A stretch of DNA of 64,000 nucleotides from Myxococcota bacterium (GTDB taxonomy: Bacteria > Myxococcota_A > UBA9160 > UBA4427). The stretch's first letter is position 1. Each line of letters starts with the position of its first letter. The stretch spans positions 1 through 64,000 of the forward strand of contig JAQWRT010000030.1 of the NCBI GenBank assembly GCA_029243605.1, given 5' to 3'. A program made the position numbers and the translations under genes. Positions 35,292 to 43,993 of the stretch are shown here, in pieces. Below the pieces are notes generated by a model. That model saw nothing but the letters and a program-made list of their open reading frames with translations. It did no database searches and was not told the DNA's origin.

Positions 35292-35746
35292 AGAAGCCCA
35301 ATTCAGCAGAGTCCACCCAGGACGACCCGGTCCTCGAAATAAGGCGCCAAAAACTGCAAATCGGTTGGTGGGCCCTGCTGGGCTTTCTTCTTTTGGGATT
35401 CCTGCTCGAAGCCCTACATGGCTTCAAGAGCGGTTTTTATCTAGACGTTCAAAACGAAACTCGCCGGCTGATGTGGACTCTTGCCCATGCACATGGGGGG
35501 CTGATCGCCATCATTAATATTCTCTTCGGGTTGGCTGTTCCGTTCATGCCGGGGCTCGTAGAGCCTTCTCGCCAGTGGGCCTCCCGCTGTCTCACCGGAG
35601 CCCTCATCGCCATGCCAGCGGGATTCTTCTTGGGGGGCTTATTCATTCGCGGCGGAGATCCGGGCCTCGGAATCGCACTCGTGCCGGTCGGCGGCGCCCT
35701 ACTGGTTATCGCCGTGTTCCTCACGGCCCGGGCGAGTCACCGCTAG
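35288..35746 (+). CDS. Small integral membrane protein coupled to multihaem cytochrome
   Basis: A 152-residue protein with about four membrane helices (IGWWALLGFLLLGFLLEALH, GGLIAIINILFGLAVPFM, LTGALIAMPAGFFLGGLF, GIALVPVGGALLVIAVFL). It contains TLAHAHGGLIAI, with two His that might contact a quinone or haem; this is speculation. The GTG start overlaps the cytochrome stop as GTGA, so both are made from one transcript and likely form a complex. No family is recognised. Confidence 0.65.
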   Translation: MKKPNSAESTQDDPVLEIRRQKLQIGWWALLGFLLLGFLLEALHGFKSGFYLDVQNETRRLMWTLAHAHGGLIAIINILFGLAVPFMPGLVEPSRQWASRCLTGALIAMPAGFFLGGLFIRGGDPGLGIALVPVGGALLVIAVFLTARASHR

Positions 35747-35787
35747 CCATCCCCAAGCACTACGCCCTGGAACCCAGCCGACACAGC

Positions 35788-35813
35788 AGAAAAGGCCAGT
35801 CGCCTGCTTTTCT
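35788..35813. terminator. Candidate bidirectional terminator
   Basis: AGAAAAGGC and GCC-TG-CTTTTCT form an imperfect hairpin between the converging membrane-protein and uup genes. Each strand ends in a short T-rich tail. The right arm overlaps the uup stop codon. Confidence 0.4.
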
Positions 35814-37707
35814 AACTCTCGGAACGGATTGCTTCCAGTTCATCCCAGCGTACATAAGCCAATTCGAGCTTTTCCGCGCATTCGGCGATATCCGTGTGCA
35901 CAAGAGTCTGTTCGTCTGCGCTGACCTTATAGAAATCGGGCTCGCTCAGCCGGGCGATCAGCTTGCCATGCTCAGCTTCCAGACGCTCGATCATGGCCGG
36001 AACCTCCTCCAACTCCCGTGTCTCTTTGAAGCTGAGCTTACGAGATTGCTGATTTAACCGCGGCTTCTTCTCGGGCTCGTCGGGCTTCGGGCTAGCCCGT
36101 TTAGCCTCCGCTTTTCGGCTCCTTGCCAGCCAGTCGGAATACCCTCCGACATATTCCTGTACGTGCCCTGCCCCCTCGAACACCAGGGTCGAAGTCACCA
36201 CGTTGTCGAGAAAAGCCCGGTCATGGGAGACCAACAAAATCGTACCGCGATAGTCGATGAGAAGTTCTTCGAGCAGCTCAAGGGTTTCGATATCAAGATC
36301 ATTGGTGGGCTCGTCGAGAACAAGAAGGTTGGCTGGCTGCGCAAACAACTGGGCCAGAAGAAGCCGATTATGTTCGCCTCCCGAGAGAGCCTTCATCGGC
36401 GTGCGTGCCCGATCGGGACTAAACAGGAAATCCTGCAAGTAGCCGATCACGTGCCGGCGTTCGCCCCCGATATCGACGTATTCTTGCCCCCCTGCCAGAT
36501 TTTCAATGACTGTTTTCTCGAGATCCAGAGCAGTTCGCAACTGATCGTAATACGCCACCTCGAGCTTCGTCCCCAGACGAACCTCTCCCGAAGTCGGCGC
36601 GAGCTCACCCAAGAGGATTTGCAACAAAGTCGTTTTCCCGACGCCATTGGGCCCGACGAGCCCGATTCGGTCACCGCGCATGATGCGCAGAGATAAATCG
36701 GAAACCAGTGGAGCTTCGCCGGGATTCCAGGCATACGAGAGCCCATTGGCCTCGGCCACCAACTTCCCCGAAGACCGCCCCGAATCCAGCGAGAGGCGCA
36801 CCTTGCCCTCCACCTCGCGGCGCTTTGCACGCTCACCCCGCATGGCAACCAAAGCCCGGGCACGCCCCTCGTTCCGAGTACGGCGAGCCTTAATGCCCTG
36901 GCGAATCCACGCCTCCTCCTTGGCAAGCTTCTTGTCGAAGACAGCTGCGTGGCGAGCCTCTTCTGCCAGAGCGGCAGCCTTTTTTACTAGAAATGTTGAA
37001 TAATCTCCAGCCCATGAGGTCAGGACCCCCCTGTCGAGTTCGACTATACGGGTCGCCAGCCGCTTCAACAGGGATCGGTCGTGGGTCACGAAGAGCACCC
37101 CACCTCGATATTCGAGCAATTGGTCTTCGAGCCACTGAACCAACTCGATATCCAGATGATTCGTAGGTTCATCGAGGAGCAGCAGGTCGGAGTCACTCAC
37201 CAAAGCTCGGCCGAGAGCGACCCGCCGCTGCCATCCTCCAGAGAGTGTCCCGATACGCGCATCCGCCGAAAGGTCGAGTCGGTCGATGATCTGATCCACC
37301 CGCTGGCTCAAACTCCAACCATCACAGGCCTCTATCTGGTGTTGCAGCCCTTCCATTTTGCTGAGCAAGGACTCATCATCAGCCACGGCCTGCGAAAGAT
37401 GATGGAACTCTGCGAGCAATCGACCGACCTCGGCGAGCCCGCTGGCCACTACGTCAAATACTGTCGCCTCCGGATCTTCAGCGAGATCTTGAGAGAGCCG
37501 AGCCACCGAGAGGCCAGGCTTTCGCCAGATATCACCGCCATCAGGCACAACCTCACCCTCAACGATCTTGAGCAGGGTCGATTTCCCTGCGCCATTTCGC
37601 CCGATTAAGCAAACTCGCTCGCCGGGGTCGATCTGAAACGCCGCATGCGCCAGCAGAGCGTCCCGACCAAAGGAAATAGTGATGTCTTCGCAGGTGAGTA
37701 GGGGCAT
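35812..37707 (-). CDS. uup: ABC-F family ATPase Uup
   Basis: A 631-residue soluble ABC-F protein with two ATPase cassettes. Walker A sequences are GRNGAGKST and GPNGVGKTT, signatures LSGGWQRRVALGRAL and LSGGEHNRLLLAQL, and Walker B motifs LLLLDEPTNHLD and LLVLDEPTNDLD. The linker between cassettes is basic and helical. The C-terminal extension from about residue 545 (Lys-rich, then SFKETRELEEVPAMIERLEAE) is the coiled-coil DNA-binding domain that sets Uup apart from EttA. Uup acts on ribosomes and suppresses transposon precise excision in E. coli. No transmembrane part is expected. It is monocistronic and convergent with the cytochrome operon. Confidence 0.9.
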   Translation of the reverse strand: MPLLTCEDITISFGRDALLAHAAFQIDPGERVCLIGRNGAGKSTLLKIVEGEVVPDGGDIWRKPGLSVARLSQDLAEDPEATVFDVVASGLAEVGRLLAEFHHLSQAVADDESLLSKMEGLQHQIEACDGWSLSQRVDQIIDRLDLSADARIGTLSGGWQRRVALGRALVSDSDLLLLDEPTNHLDIELVQWLEDQLLEYRGGVLFVTHDRSLLKRLATRIVELDRGVLTSWAGDYSTFLVKKAAALAEEARHAAVFDKKLAKEEAWIRQGIKARRTRNEGRARALVAMRGERAKRREVEGKVRLSLDSGRSSGKLVAEANGLSYAWNPGEAPLVSDLSLRIMRGDRIGLVGPNGVGKTTLLQILLGELAPTSGEVRLGTKLEVAYYDQLRTALDLEKTVIENLAGGQEYVDIGGERRHVIGYLQDFLFSPDRARTPMKALSGGEHNRLLLAQLFAQPANLLVLDEPTNDLDIETLELLEELLIDYRGTILLVSHDRAFLDNVVTSTLVFEGAGHVQEYVGGYSDWLARSRKAEAKRASPKPDEPEKKPRLNQQSRKLSFKETRELEEVPAMIERLEAEHGKLIARLSEPDFYKVSADEQTLVHTDIAECAEKLELAYVRWDELEAIRSES

Positions 37708-37815
37708 GAGGCGGGCAGCATAGACCTTTATGAGCCCGCGTCACTCAGGCCTGGATATTTCTCGGCCAGCACAACCTGCCTCTAGTTCGCTTGGGACGGT
37801 TTCGACCGCGAGGAG

Positions 37816-37954
37816 CGCTTGGCCACCTCGGCAACAACACACCGACCATTAGGCCGGTTCAGTCATTTCCGGTTCGCTCTCGGGGCGCGATTCTAAAGGA
37901 GATCGAAGGCACACCCATCTTCTTAGCGTTGAGCCAAAAAAGGGGGCATAGGGA
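37816..37954 (+). promoter_or_regulatory. Conserved leader element, copy A
   Basis: This stretch upstream of the pectinacetylesterase-like gene is similar to 41299-41435 upstream of the beta-helix gene. Shared blocks in the same order and at nearly the same spacing are CGCTTGGCC, CGGCAA, CATTAGGCC, TTCA.TCATTTC, GCGCGAT, AAGGAG and TTAGCGT. Similarity runs into the coding start (ATGCAATC). It stops sharply upstream of CGCTTGGCC. The function is unknown: it could be a shared promoter/leader, a regulatory RNA, or a duplication. Confidence 0.5.
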
Positions 37955-39628
37955 ATGCAATCAAATTCATTGCGCAGAGAGGGCCACGGTTCGCCCTTGA
38001 GAGCCCGCGGCCTTCGATTAGCGATCCTAGCCTCTACATTAGGTTTGCTCGTTTCTGCGGGCTGCAGCGGGCCTAACGACGCGATTTGCACCCTAATGGC
38101 GGCTCATATGGCCCACGACGACGGTCGGAGCACGTGTTGGGAGCCCATTGTCGCGACACCCCCGAGTTGCATCGGTATTTCGCCAGCCCAGTGCGCGAAA
38201 GACCTCTACCAAAACCCCGTCCCAGCCCCCTCTACCCCCAAAAGCTACAAACTGGAATTCCTCGGGCGCTGCCATGACGGCTCGGATTCTTGCCCTCTCA
38301 CCGAGGAATTGCGCTGTACCGACGGGTCACGACCCGCTTTTTACTATCAACCGGGAAGCAACGACAAATGGATTTTCTTTAGCGGCGGCGAGGGAGGGCC
38401 TTGCTCGGCGGCCAATGCTCCCGGCGAATGCTTTGACAGGATTATCGCGGGAAAGATCGACCCACATGCGGCGTCACTAACATCCCGTTGGGCCCCGAGG
38501 TACACCGATAGGGGTGGAATACTGAGTGAAAACCCCGCGATCAACCCCCTCTTCGATTACAACAAAGTCGTTTTCGAGCGATGCCATGCGGGAGACTCGG
38601 GCCGCAACCTACTCGCCGACCAAGTAACCAGCCCTGCGGGTTTTGTCTACAACTACGTCGAGTTCCACAGGGGACGGAGTCTCTGGCACGCTCTATTCGA
38701 ACACCTCTCACGCGATAGCGTCAGGTTGGGGATGGATAATTTTGATCTTGCATCTCAGATATTGCTCATCGGTCATTCGGACAGCGGAAAGGGCATGATC
38801 AATAGCGGGGACGCGCTTACCGATTATCTCGAAAACTCGATATTTCCCACAGCCAGCGTCGACATTCGCCTCGCCCTAGATGGCTACCTGCTCCCATCCC
38901 TCGAGACGGAGTTCGCCGTAGGCAACAACTCCTGTGCGTCAGATCCAAATGGCAATGGCCGAAATGATTTCTACGATGGATGCACGCAGACGGGCTTTCT
39001 TCCCCAGAATGATCTGATCCTTGGTGACGACCAGTTCTCGCAACAACCGTTCACCTCAGGACGCCTCTGGGCTCGAAACGTCGGCCAAGGAACCATTCTG
39101 GACGAAAGTTGTGAGCTTATACACGGTGCGGGTGCTCCAGAATGCCATGACCCGATCCATACCTTGATGAATCATATCTCTACCCCTCTCTTCATCCGAA
39201 TGGATCTCCGCGACGCAGCGCTACTAAATGACCGCCCTCCCCCGCACTCCGTATCTCCAGACACCTACGGACTGCCCGCTGGCGACTTTGAGGCGCGGGT
39301 CTGGCAAACGGCACAAGACCTCCTCGAGTTCGGGATCGCTCATGCAGAAGAAACACCACCCTACCAGCCTGCCTTCTATATACCGTCCGACGGCGGGCCC
39401 AATTCGCACACAGGCCTGACTACTAACTCGACCTACACTGCCGCCCTCCTGCACGAGTGCGCGAATACCCTGCCGGTAGGAAGCCCGATCGCGACGTCGG
39501 ATTTCATCTCAGCCTGGCTCACGGATGACCCCGCGGTAGGCGTATACCAAGCCTTGCATCGGAAGGACTGCGTGACAGACACGGTAACCTGGGCACCCTC
39601 GGCGCTGGCCTGCGGTTGTCCGCCTTGA
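37955..39628 (+). CDS. Pectinacetylesterase/Notum-like lipoprotein hydrolase
   Basis: A 557-residue exported protein. The signal peptide ends LVSAGCSGP with a good lipobox (Cys42). The mature enzyme has the pectinacetylesterase/Notum alpha/beta-hydrolase layout: KWIFFSGGEGGPCSAANAPGECFDR supplies the oxyanion-type Gly-rich loop with Cys pair, NKVVFERCHAGDSGRN follows, and LLIGHSDSGKGMI is the nucleophile elbow (G-H-S-D-S-G; the second Ser is the likely nucleophile by comparison with GxSxGG). Members remove acetyl or acyl groups from polysaccharides or proteins. It is preceded by leader copy A. Paired cysteines throughout fit a periplasmic or surface location. Confidence 0.7.
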   Translation: MQSNSLRREGHGSPLRARGLRLAILASTLGLLVSAGCSGPNDAICTLMAAHMAHDDGRSTCWEPIVATPPSCIGISPAQCAKDLYQNPVPAPSTPKSYKLEFLGRCHDGSDSCPLTEELRCTDGSRPAFYYQPGSNDKWIFFSGGEGGPCSAANAPGECFDRIIAGKIDPHAASLTSRWAPRYTDRGGILSENPAINPLFDYNKVVFERCHAGDSGRNLLADQVTSPAGFVYNYVEFHRGRSLWHALFEHLSRDSVRLGMDNFDLASQILLIGHSDSGKGMINSGDALTDYLENSIFPTASVDIRLALDGYLLPSLETEFAVGNNSCASDPNGNGRNDFYDGCTQTGFLPQNDLILGDDQFSQQPFTSGRLWARNVGQGTILDESCELIHGAGAPECHDPIHTLMNHISTPLFIRMDLRDAALLNDRPPPHSVSPDTYGLPAGDFEARVWQTAQDLLEFGIAHAEETPPYQPAFYIPSDGGPNSHTGLTTNSTYTAALLHECANTLPVGSPIATSDFISAWLTDDPAVGVYQALHRKDCVTDTVTWAPSALACGCPP

Positions 39629-39702
39629 TCGAGAGCCGAAATACACCCTCAAAGCTGAACCGCGCTGTCTCACCAGAGCGCGACTTCGCTAGGCCGATCC
39701 GA

Positions 39703-40755
39703 TTAGGCCCCTAGACCGAGAAGGGCACGACGATGTTCGAGAGGAGTGCAGCCTTGCCAACGCCTGAATGCGCGATGAAAAGCAGTCGGATCAGAAAAGC
39801 CCAAGAGGTAAGCGATTTCACTCGCCCCCAAGTCGTCTTGGGCCAAGTATCTCAACGCCAACTCGTGCCGCGCTTCTGTGACGATGGCAGACAGACTCGT
39901 TCCCTCTTCCCGAAGCCGGCGCCGAATGGTCCTGGGGCTCGAAGCCAAACGTTTGCCGAGTTCTCCCGCCTCTGGTGGCGGGTTAGGGAACCCCTCAATG
40001 ACGAGCGAGCGAACTGAATTTGCCATGGAATCATTCACAGCCAAGCTGTCCAATAAAGCATTAGCGTGCCCCTCCAAGACGGTGATCAGTGCCCGATCAG
40101 CCGTGGGGATAGGCGCGTCTAGAGTCGCCAAAATTTCAACCGTATTTTTATTGGACCCGAATCGCAGTGGAGCCCCAAACACCTCTTCATATTTCTGGGT
40201 GTCGTCCGGCTTCTCGCAATTTAAGCAGACTTCTGTGATGACCGGCCTTCGTCCAATTGCGTTCTGCATCAAAATGATCGGGACAGCGAGAACATACGAG
40301 GCCATCGGACCCATCACGGCTCCCCCTCCCCGTATCACATGGCTGAGAACGAATCCTGTCTCGGTCTCGCGGGTGGTATATCGAACCGCATCGGACAGAA
40401 GACTGTGATAACGAGCAAGCCTGACCAAACTATCCCGAATCGTTTCACTAGACGAAACGATATAACCGATTACTCCGTAATCGCTGGGGCTGATATTCAG
40501 AGCGAGCTCCAACCCGAGGCAGGGATCCTGGGTCAGCTCAAGAGCTTTCGCCCAGAGTTTCGCTATTTGCCCGGGCGAAACTCGGCCATCCGGGTCACGC
40601 AGGGTATTCGCCGAAATCCCCGAAGCCTCGATTAGGCTGGCACTCTCGGCGCCCATGCGCTCAAACCCATTGACCATCACTCGCGCCGCGAGAGCCGATA
40701 CCGAAACACTATTCCGGCCCAATGTCTCTCGGCCTGGCAACTTGCTCGCACTCAT
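39703..40755 (-). CDS. AraC family transcriptional regulator
   Basis: A 350-residue regulator of the OruR/ArgR-like AraC subgroup. The N-terminal half is an arabinose-binding-like (PF12625-type) domain (ARVMVNGFERMGAESASLI, then SPSDYGVIGYIVSSSET). The C-terminal AraC helix-turn-helix pair starts near residue 255 (ELGKRLASSPRTIRRRLREEGTSL) and ends LGASEIAYLLGFSDPTAFHRAFRRWQGCTP. The effector is unknown. The gene lies between two secreted-protein genes that share a leader element. It diverges from a small hypothetical gene, with a 13-bp palindrome GATCATTATGATC (40867-40879) about 110 bases upstream. Confidence 0.9.
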   Translation of the reverse strand: MSASKLPGRETLGRNSVSVSALAARVMVNGFERMGAESASLIEASGISANTLRDPDGRVSPGQIAKLWAKALELTQDPCLGLELALNISPSDYGVIGYIVSSSETIRDSLVRLARYHSLLSDAVRYTTRETETGFVLSHVIRGGGAVMGPMASYVLAVPIILMQNAIGRRPVITEVCLNCEKPDDTQKYEEVFGAPLRFGSNKNTVEILATLDAPIPTADRALITVLEGHANALLDSLAVNDSMANSVRSLVIEGFPNPPPEAGELGKRLASSPRTIRRRLREEGTSLSAIVTEARHELALRYLAQDDLGASEIAYLLGFSDPTAFHRAFRRWQGCTPLEHRRALLGLGA

Positions 40756-40873
40756 TCAAATGCAACCATTAACGACACTTACCTTTGGCCAAAAACATGA
40801 ACATTCGCAACCAAGTACATGAAATCGAGGACACAAACGAAAGGCCCCGGTACATGATACTATTTTGATCATT

Positions 40874-41104
40874 ATGATCTACCCCCACAGCAACGAGACC
40901 CAGACACGCTGGGACCATGGCGATTATCGGGTGCAATTGGACCTGCCCAACAACCCCAAGCCCATGGGGTATTGCGACGGCACCGATGCCGACTTGGCCG
41001 AACTCGCATCCATTGCCGAGTCCGAAGGCGCCGACGAAATGCGAATTGAAAAAAAAGTGCTCAAGACAGGGCGCGAAATCTGGACCTTGCACGGGGGCGG
41101 GTGA
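40874..41104 (+). CDS. Small hypothetical protein
   Basis: 76 codons from ATG 40874 encode an acidic soluble protein (MIYPHSNETQTRWDHGDYRVQ..., ending KVLKTGREIWTLHGGG). The codon use looks coding and no shadow frame is better. There is no clear ribosome binding site, and the start lies within a palindrome (GATCATTATGATC). It diverges from the AraC regulator. No family is recognised. Confidence 0.45.
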   Translation: MIYPHSNETQTRWDHGDYRVQLDLPNNPKPMGYCDGTDADLAELASIAESEGADEMRIEKKVLKTGREIWTLHGGG

Positions 41105-41298
41105 GACCCGCAGCAACGCGCTCCCCTGCTCGTGACTGACCAAAACGAGCTCCGTGCCCCGCTCGATCGGCCGGCCTCACTATGCCGCCACTCTGCGGGA
41201 GAGCTCCGTTCGTACAACGCAGCCCAATTCCTAAACCCGGCCAAGAGTCCTGTGACAGGGGACTCCCTTGCCAGCGTGGCGCCTTACTCGAAAACTTT

Positions 41299-41435
41299 CG
41301 CTTGGCCGTTGCGGCAATGATTACCAACTCATTAGGCCACTTCAATCATTTCGAAGCGACCCACCGAGCGCGATCTTGAAGGAGTTCGGAACGAATGAAA
41401 CCTAATTAGCGTGACCGCAAATAGGAGCCCATGAC
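41299..41435 (+). promoter_or_regulatory. Conserved leader element, copy B
   Basis: Counterpart of the leader at 37816-37954, with the same ordered blocks (CGCTTGGCC, CGGCAA, CATTAGGCC, TTCAATCATTTC, GCGCGAT, AAGGAG, TTAGCGT) and the same downstream ATGCAATC. Spacing from the first block to the start codon is 137 bases here and 139 in copy A. The remainder of 41105-41435 holds nothing else recognisable. Confidence 0.5.
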
Positions 41436-43247
41436 ATGCAATCGATGGCATCGCACCAAACCGAATCCACCCTCGCCCAGGTCGTCGTCTCGAAGCCAAG
41501 CCAGAGTTGGTTCCACATTCTCTCTTTTACTCTGTTGTTCTGTTTCATCTCGGCGATTGCGCCAAGCGCCTCAAAAAGCCTCAACCTATTTGTCGACACA
41601 ATAGCCGACACGACAGACGCCACTCCTGCTGACTGTATCTGCTCGGATAACAGTGGCGACTGCTCTCTCCGCGCTGCAGTAATGGAAGCTAATAGTTGCC
41701 CAGGCGCCGATACTATTTTCATGCCCGGAGGCACGTACACCCTGACGATTCCGTCTAACTTCGCCGACAATGACATTAATTCCGAATCAGGCGATCTCGA
41801 CGTCGCCGAGAGCGTGAATATAATCGGAGACGCGATTGACCCAGTCATAATCTCGGGTGATGGGGCCAGTCGAATCTTTGATGTCGCCAACGGGCTAAAT
41901 TTTCGGCTAGCGAACTTAACCATAGAAAACGGAGACCCCACTAATATCGCCGGAAATGCCCGAGTTTCTGGCGGTGCGATCTACGCCTTGGCTAACGGCA
42001 GAATTTCGACGTCAAATGTGATTTTCCAGAACAACATTGCCGAAAATGGTGGGGCTCTGTACATCCAAAGCGGGACCCATCTCACTATGATTGGCTCAAG
42101 CATGATCGAAAACACGGCCACTGACGATGCTGGCGCCCTATTCCTGAATAGCAACAGCCGAGTGATCCTCTCAAAAATCGACGTCGTCGGCAATACAGCC
42201 AACCATAACGGCGGCGTCTTCGTCATAAAATCGACAGATGTAGACATCTACATCCAGAACAGTCGTTTCATCGGAAACGCCAGCCTGGGCGCCTTTGGAA
42301 TCTACTACGACTATGCCTCAGAAACCCAGTTCGGCAATAATCGCCTGGTGATTCTCAAATCAACTTTTGAAGACACGGAGCAGAACTCTGGGGGTATCTT
42401 CCTGCTAAGTCAGAAGAACCTCATCGTACAGTCTTCTTTTGTGAACAACCAAAGCCTAAGTCCGATCTTTGGTGGGGCTTCGGTTTTCACCTGCAACACC
42501 TTTTGCCAGCACCTCTATATCGGCGCGAGCACGATCTCAAGCAATACAAATTCTACTGGCTTCGCCCCTCTCTACATTTTCAACGCAATGGGTGAGAACC
42601 TTCCCCGTAAAATAGGAATATCGCACAGCGTTTTCGACAATAATTCGTCATCGTATGGATCAGCCATCATGGTGAGGGACCACTCTGAGAATCAAGGTTC
42701 AGATATCACGTTCAAGCTGAACAACAACACTCTTAGCGACAACACTGATAACCGTAACAAAGGCGCTGTTTTCTTCGAGAGCGGCGGATTCGGAGCTGAC
42801 CCGCTGCCCAATATAGATGTCGAGCTAAACAACAACACAATCGCCAATAACGATATCTACGGACTCGCTGCTCCGCTCCTGGGAAGCTTGACCCTGAGGC
42901 ATAATATCTTCGCAGATAATGGACTCCGCGATTGTGCTCTTAGCCCGGGTCAGTTTCTAAATGGTCTGAACAACATAATTGGCCTAGACACCCTATGCAA
43001 TTACGTACCACTGCCTGGAGACCTCGTGGGCACTTCACCTGTTTCGATCGACCCCATGCTTTCACCGCTGGCTGATAATGGTGGAGAAACATGGAGTCGC
43101 TCACTGCTCCCAGGGAGTCCCGCAATCGACGCAGGAGACCCAGCAGGCTGTGGCGACACGAATCGGATTTTCCAATGGGACCAAAGAGGCTCCGGATACC
43201 CTCGCCACGTTAACACCTGCGATCTCGGCGCATTTGAAGTGCAGTAG
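41436..43247 (+). CDS. Secreted parallel beta-helix protein, choice-of-anchor Q / CSLREA type
   Basis: A 603-residue exported protein. The hydrophobic signal is at about residues 24-46 (FHILSFTLLFCFISAIAPSAS). It is followed by the CSLREA-like block (LFVDTIADTTDATPADCICSDNSGDCSLRAAVMEAN) and a long right-handed beta-helix with Asn ladders (NGRISTSNVIFQNNIAENGGALYIQSG, and many similar coils). The end is the choice-of-anchor Q pattern: PLADNGGETWSRSLLPGSPAIDAGDP ... CDLGAFEVQ. These proteins are surface adhesins or polysaccharide-binding factors. Leader copy B precedes it; AGGAGCC eight bases before ATG 41436 is the ribosome binding site. Confidence 0.9.
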   Translation: MQSMASHQTESTLAQVVVSKPSQSWFHILSFTLLFCFISAIAPSASKSLNLFVDTIADTTDATPADCICSDNSGDCSLRAAVMEANSCPGADTIFMPGGTYTLTIPSNFADNDINSESGDLDVAESVNIIGDAIDPVIISGDGASRIFDVANGLNFRLANLTIENGDPTNIAGNARVSGGAIYALANGRISTSNVIFQNNIAENGGALYIQSGTHLTMIGSSMIENTATDDAGALFLNSNSRVILSKIDVVGNTANHNGGVFVIKSTDVDIYIQNSRFIGNASLGAFGIYYDYASETQFGNNRLVILKSTFEDTEQNSGGIFLLSQKNLIVQSSFVNNQSLSPIFGGASVFTCNTFCQHLYIGASTISSNTNSTGFAPLYIFNAMGENLPRKIGISHSVFDNNSSSYGSAIMVRDHSENQGSDITFKLNNNTLSDNTDNRNKGAVFFESGGFGADPLPNIDVELNNNTIANNDIYGLAAPLLGSLTLRHNIFADNGLRDCALSPGQFLNGLNNIIGLDTLCNYVPLPGDLVGTSPVSIDPMLSPLADNGGETWSRSLLPGSPAIDAGDPAGCGDTNRIFQWDQRGSGYPRHVNTCDLGAFEVQ

Positions 43248-43314
43248 TTCCATATTTCTATCACGCGCATACTCTTCTCTCGCCCCGACCAGCGAGACTA
43301 GAGCGCAGGACTGA

Positions 43315-43368
43315 CGCCTCACTCGATTCCAGCAGAGCTTGCATGCCCTATTGGAATTGAGTGAGGCG
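43315..43368. repeat. Large inverted repeat (17-bp stem, 20-nt loop)
   Basis: CGCCTCACTCGATTCCA (43315-43331) pairs with TGGAATTGAGTGAGGCG (43352-43368): 16 Watson-Crick pairs and one G-T. The loop contains GCATGC. It sits between converging genes. There is no T-tract on either side, so it is not a textbook terminator; it may be a structural repeat or a Rho-independent stop of unusual form. Confidence 0.7.
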
Positions 43369-43402
43369 AAGTTGGGGTCGCCGCTTTCAAGGCTTGCTGT
43401 TT

Positions 43403-43894
43403 TCAGCGCGCTATGAGCGCGAGCAGCACAGTCGAGACAGCGCTCTTGTGCTCGACGAGCAAGAGGCGTGCAACCTGGTCGGGGCCAAAGAGCAGGCTCC
43501 CAAGCCTGTGTTCATCGGCAGACAGGCGGAGCGCGAGAACCCGTGGTTCGTGGCGCCGCACAAGGCTTTCTACATCTCGGTAGAACCGCTCGGCGCCGTC
43601 ATCGGCCAGGAGCAAAAGACGCGAAACGCGTTGTCCTCGCGCGACCCCTGTCTTGCTATCCACGTTCTGAAGGCCCCGTTGTTCTGCAGCCAGGGCGTTC
43701 TGTGCCCCCTTCAGACCCCGAACAACCTGGCCCGCTGAATGCGCACTCGACAATGCGTCCTCAAGCGCTGGTGTCAGTGCTGCTTGGGGAGCCAGCACTT
43801 CGCCCCCCGTCCACAAGGGCCGCGCTCGTGAGGCAAGCTCGCTTGCAAGGTTCTGGGCTTGGGGCTCGCTTTCGACCGCTTTGGGCAGTCGCAT
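43403..43894 (-). CDS. Hypothetical protein downstream of darP
   Basis: 163 residues from ATG 43894. It has no membrane segment; the Leu/Arg-rich helical C-terminal half contains QRVSRLLLLADDGAERFYRDVESL and LALRLSADEHRLGSLLFGP. The frame is open up to the darP stop, with a TTG start at 43993, but the extra 33 residues look unstructured and ATG 43894 begins the better-conserved-looking part. The same-strand position right after darP suggests co-transcription. No family recognised; the last residues include LVEHKSAVSTVLLALIAR. Confidence 0.5.
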   Translation of the reverse strand: MRLPKAVESEPQAQNLASELASRARPLWTGGEVLAPQAALTPALEDALSSAHSAGQVVRGLKGAQNALAAEQRGLQNVDSKTGVARGQRVSRLLLLADDGAERFYRDVESLVRRHEPRVLALRLSADEHRLGSLLFGPDQVARLLLVEHKSAVSTVLLALIAR

Positions 43895-43993
43895 GGCTTG
43901 GACTCCTCGGCTTTTACATTTACGGCTCCGCCCAAGTGGGCACACTTCATACTCACCCAGAAAGACCGAAGAGGCCAGCGGATCGAAACGCAA

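Noticed and set aside
43315-43375. Integron attC site
   Set aside because: The long hairpin and the GTTGGGG after it resemble attC, but the GTTRRRY and RYYYAAC boxes are not matched and no integrase or cassette array is present.
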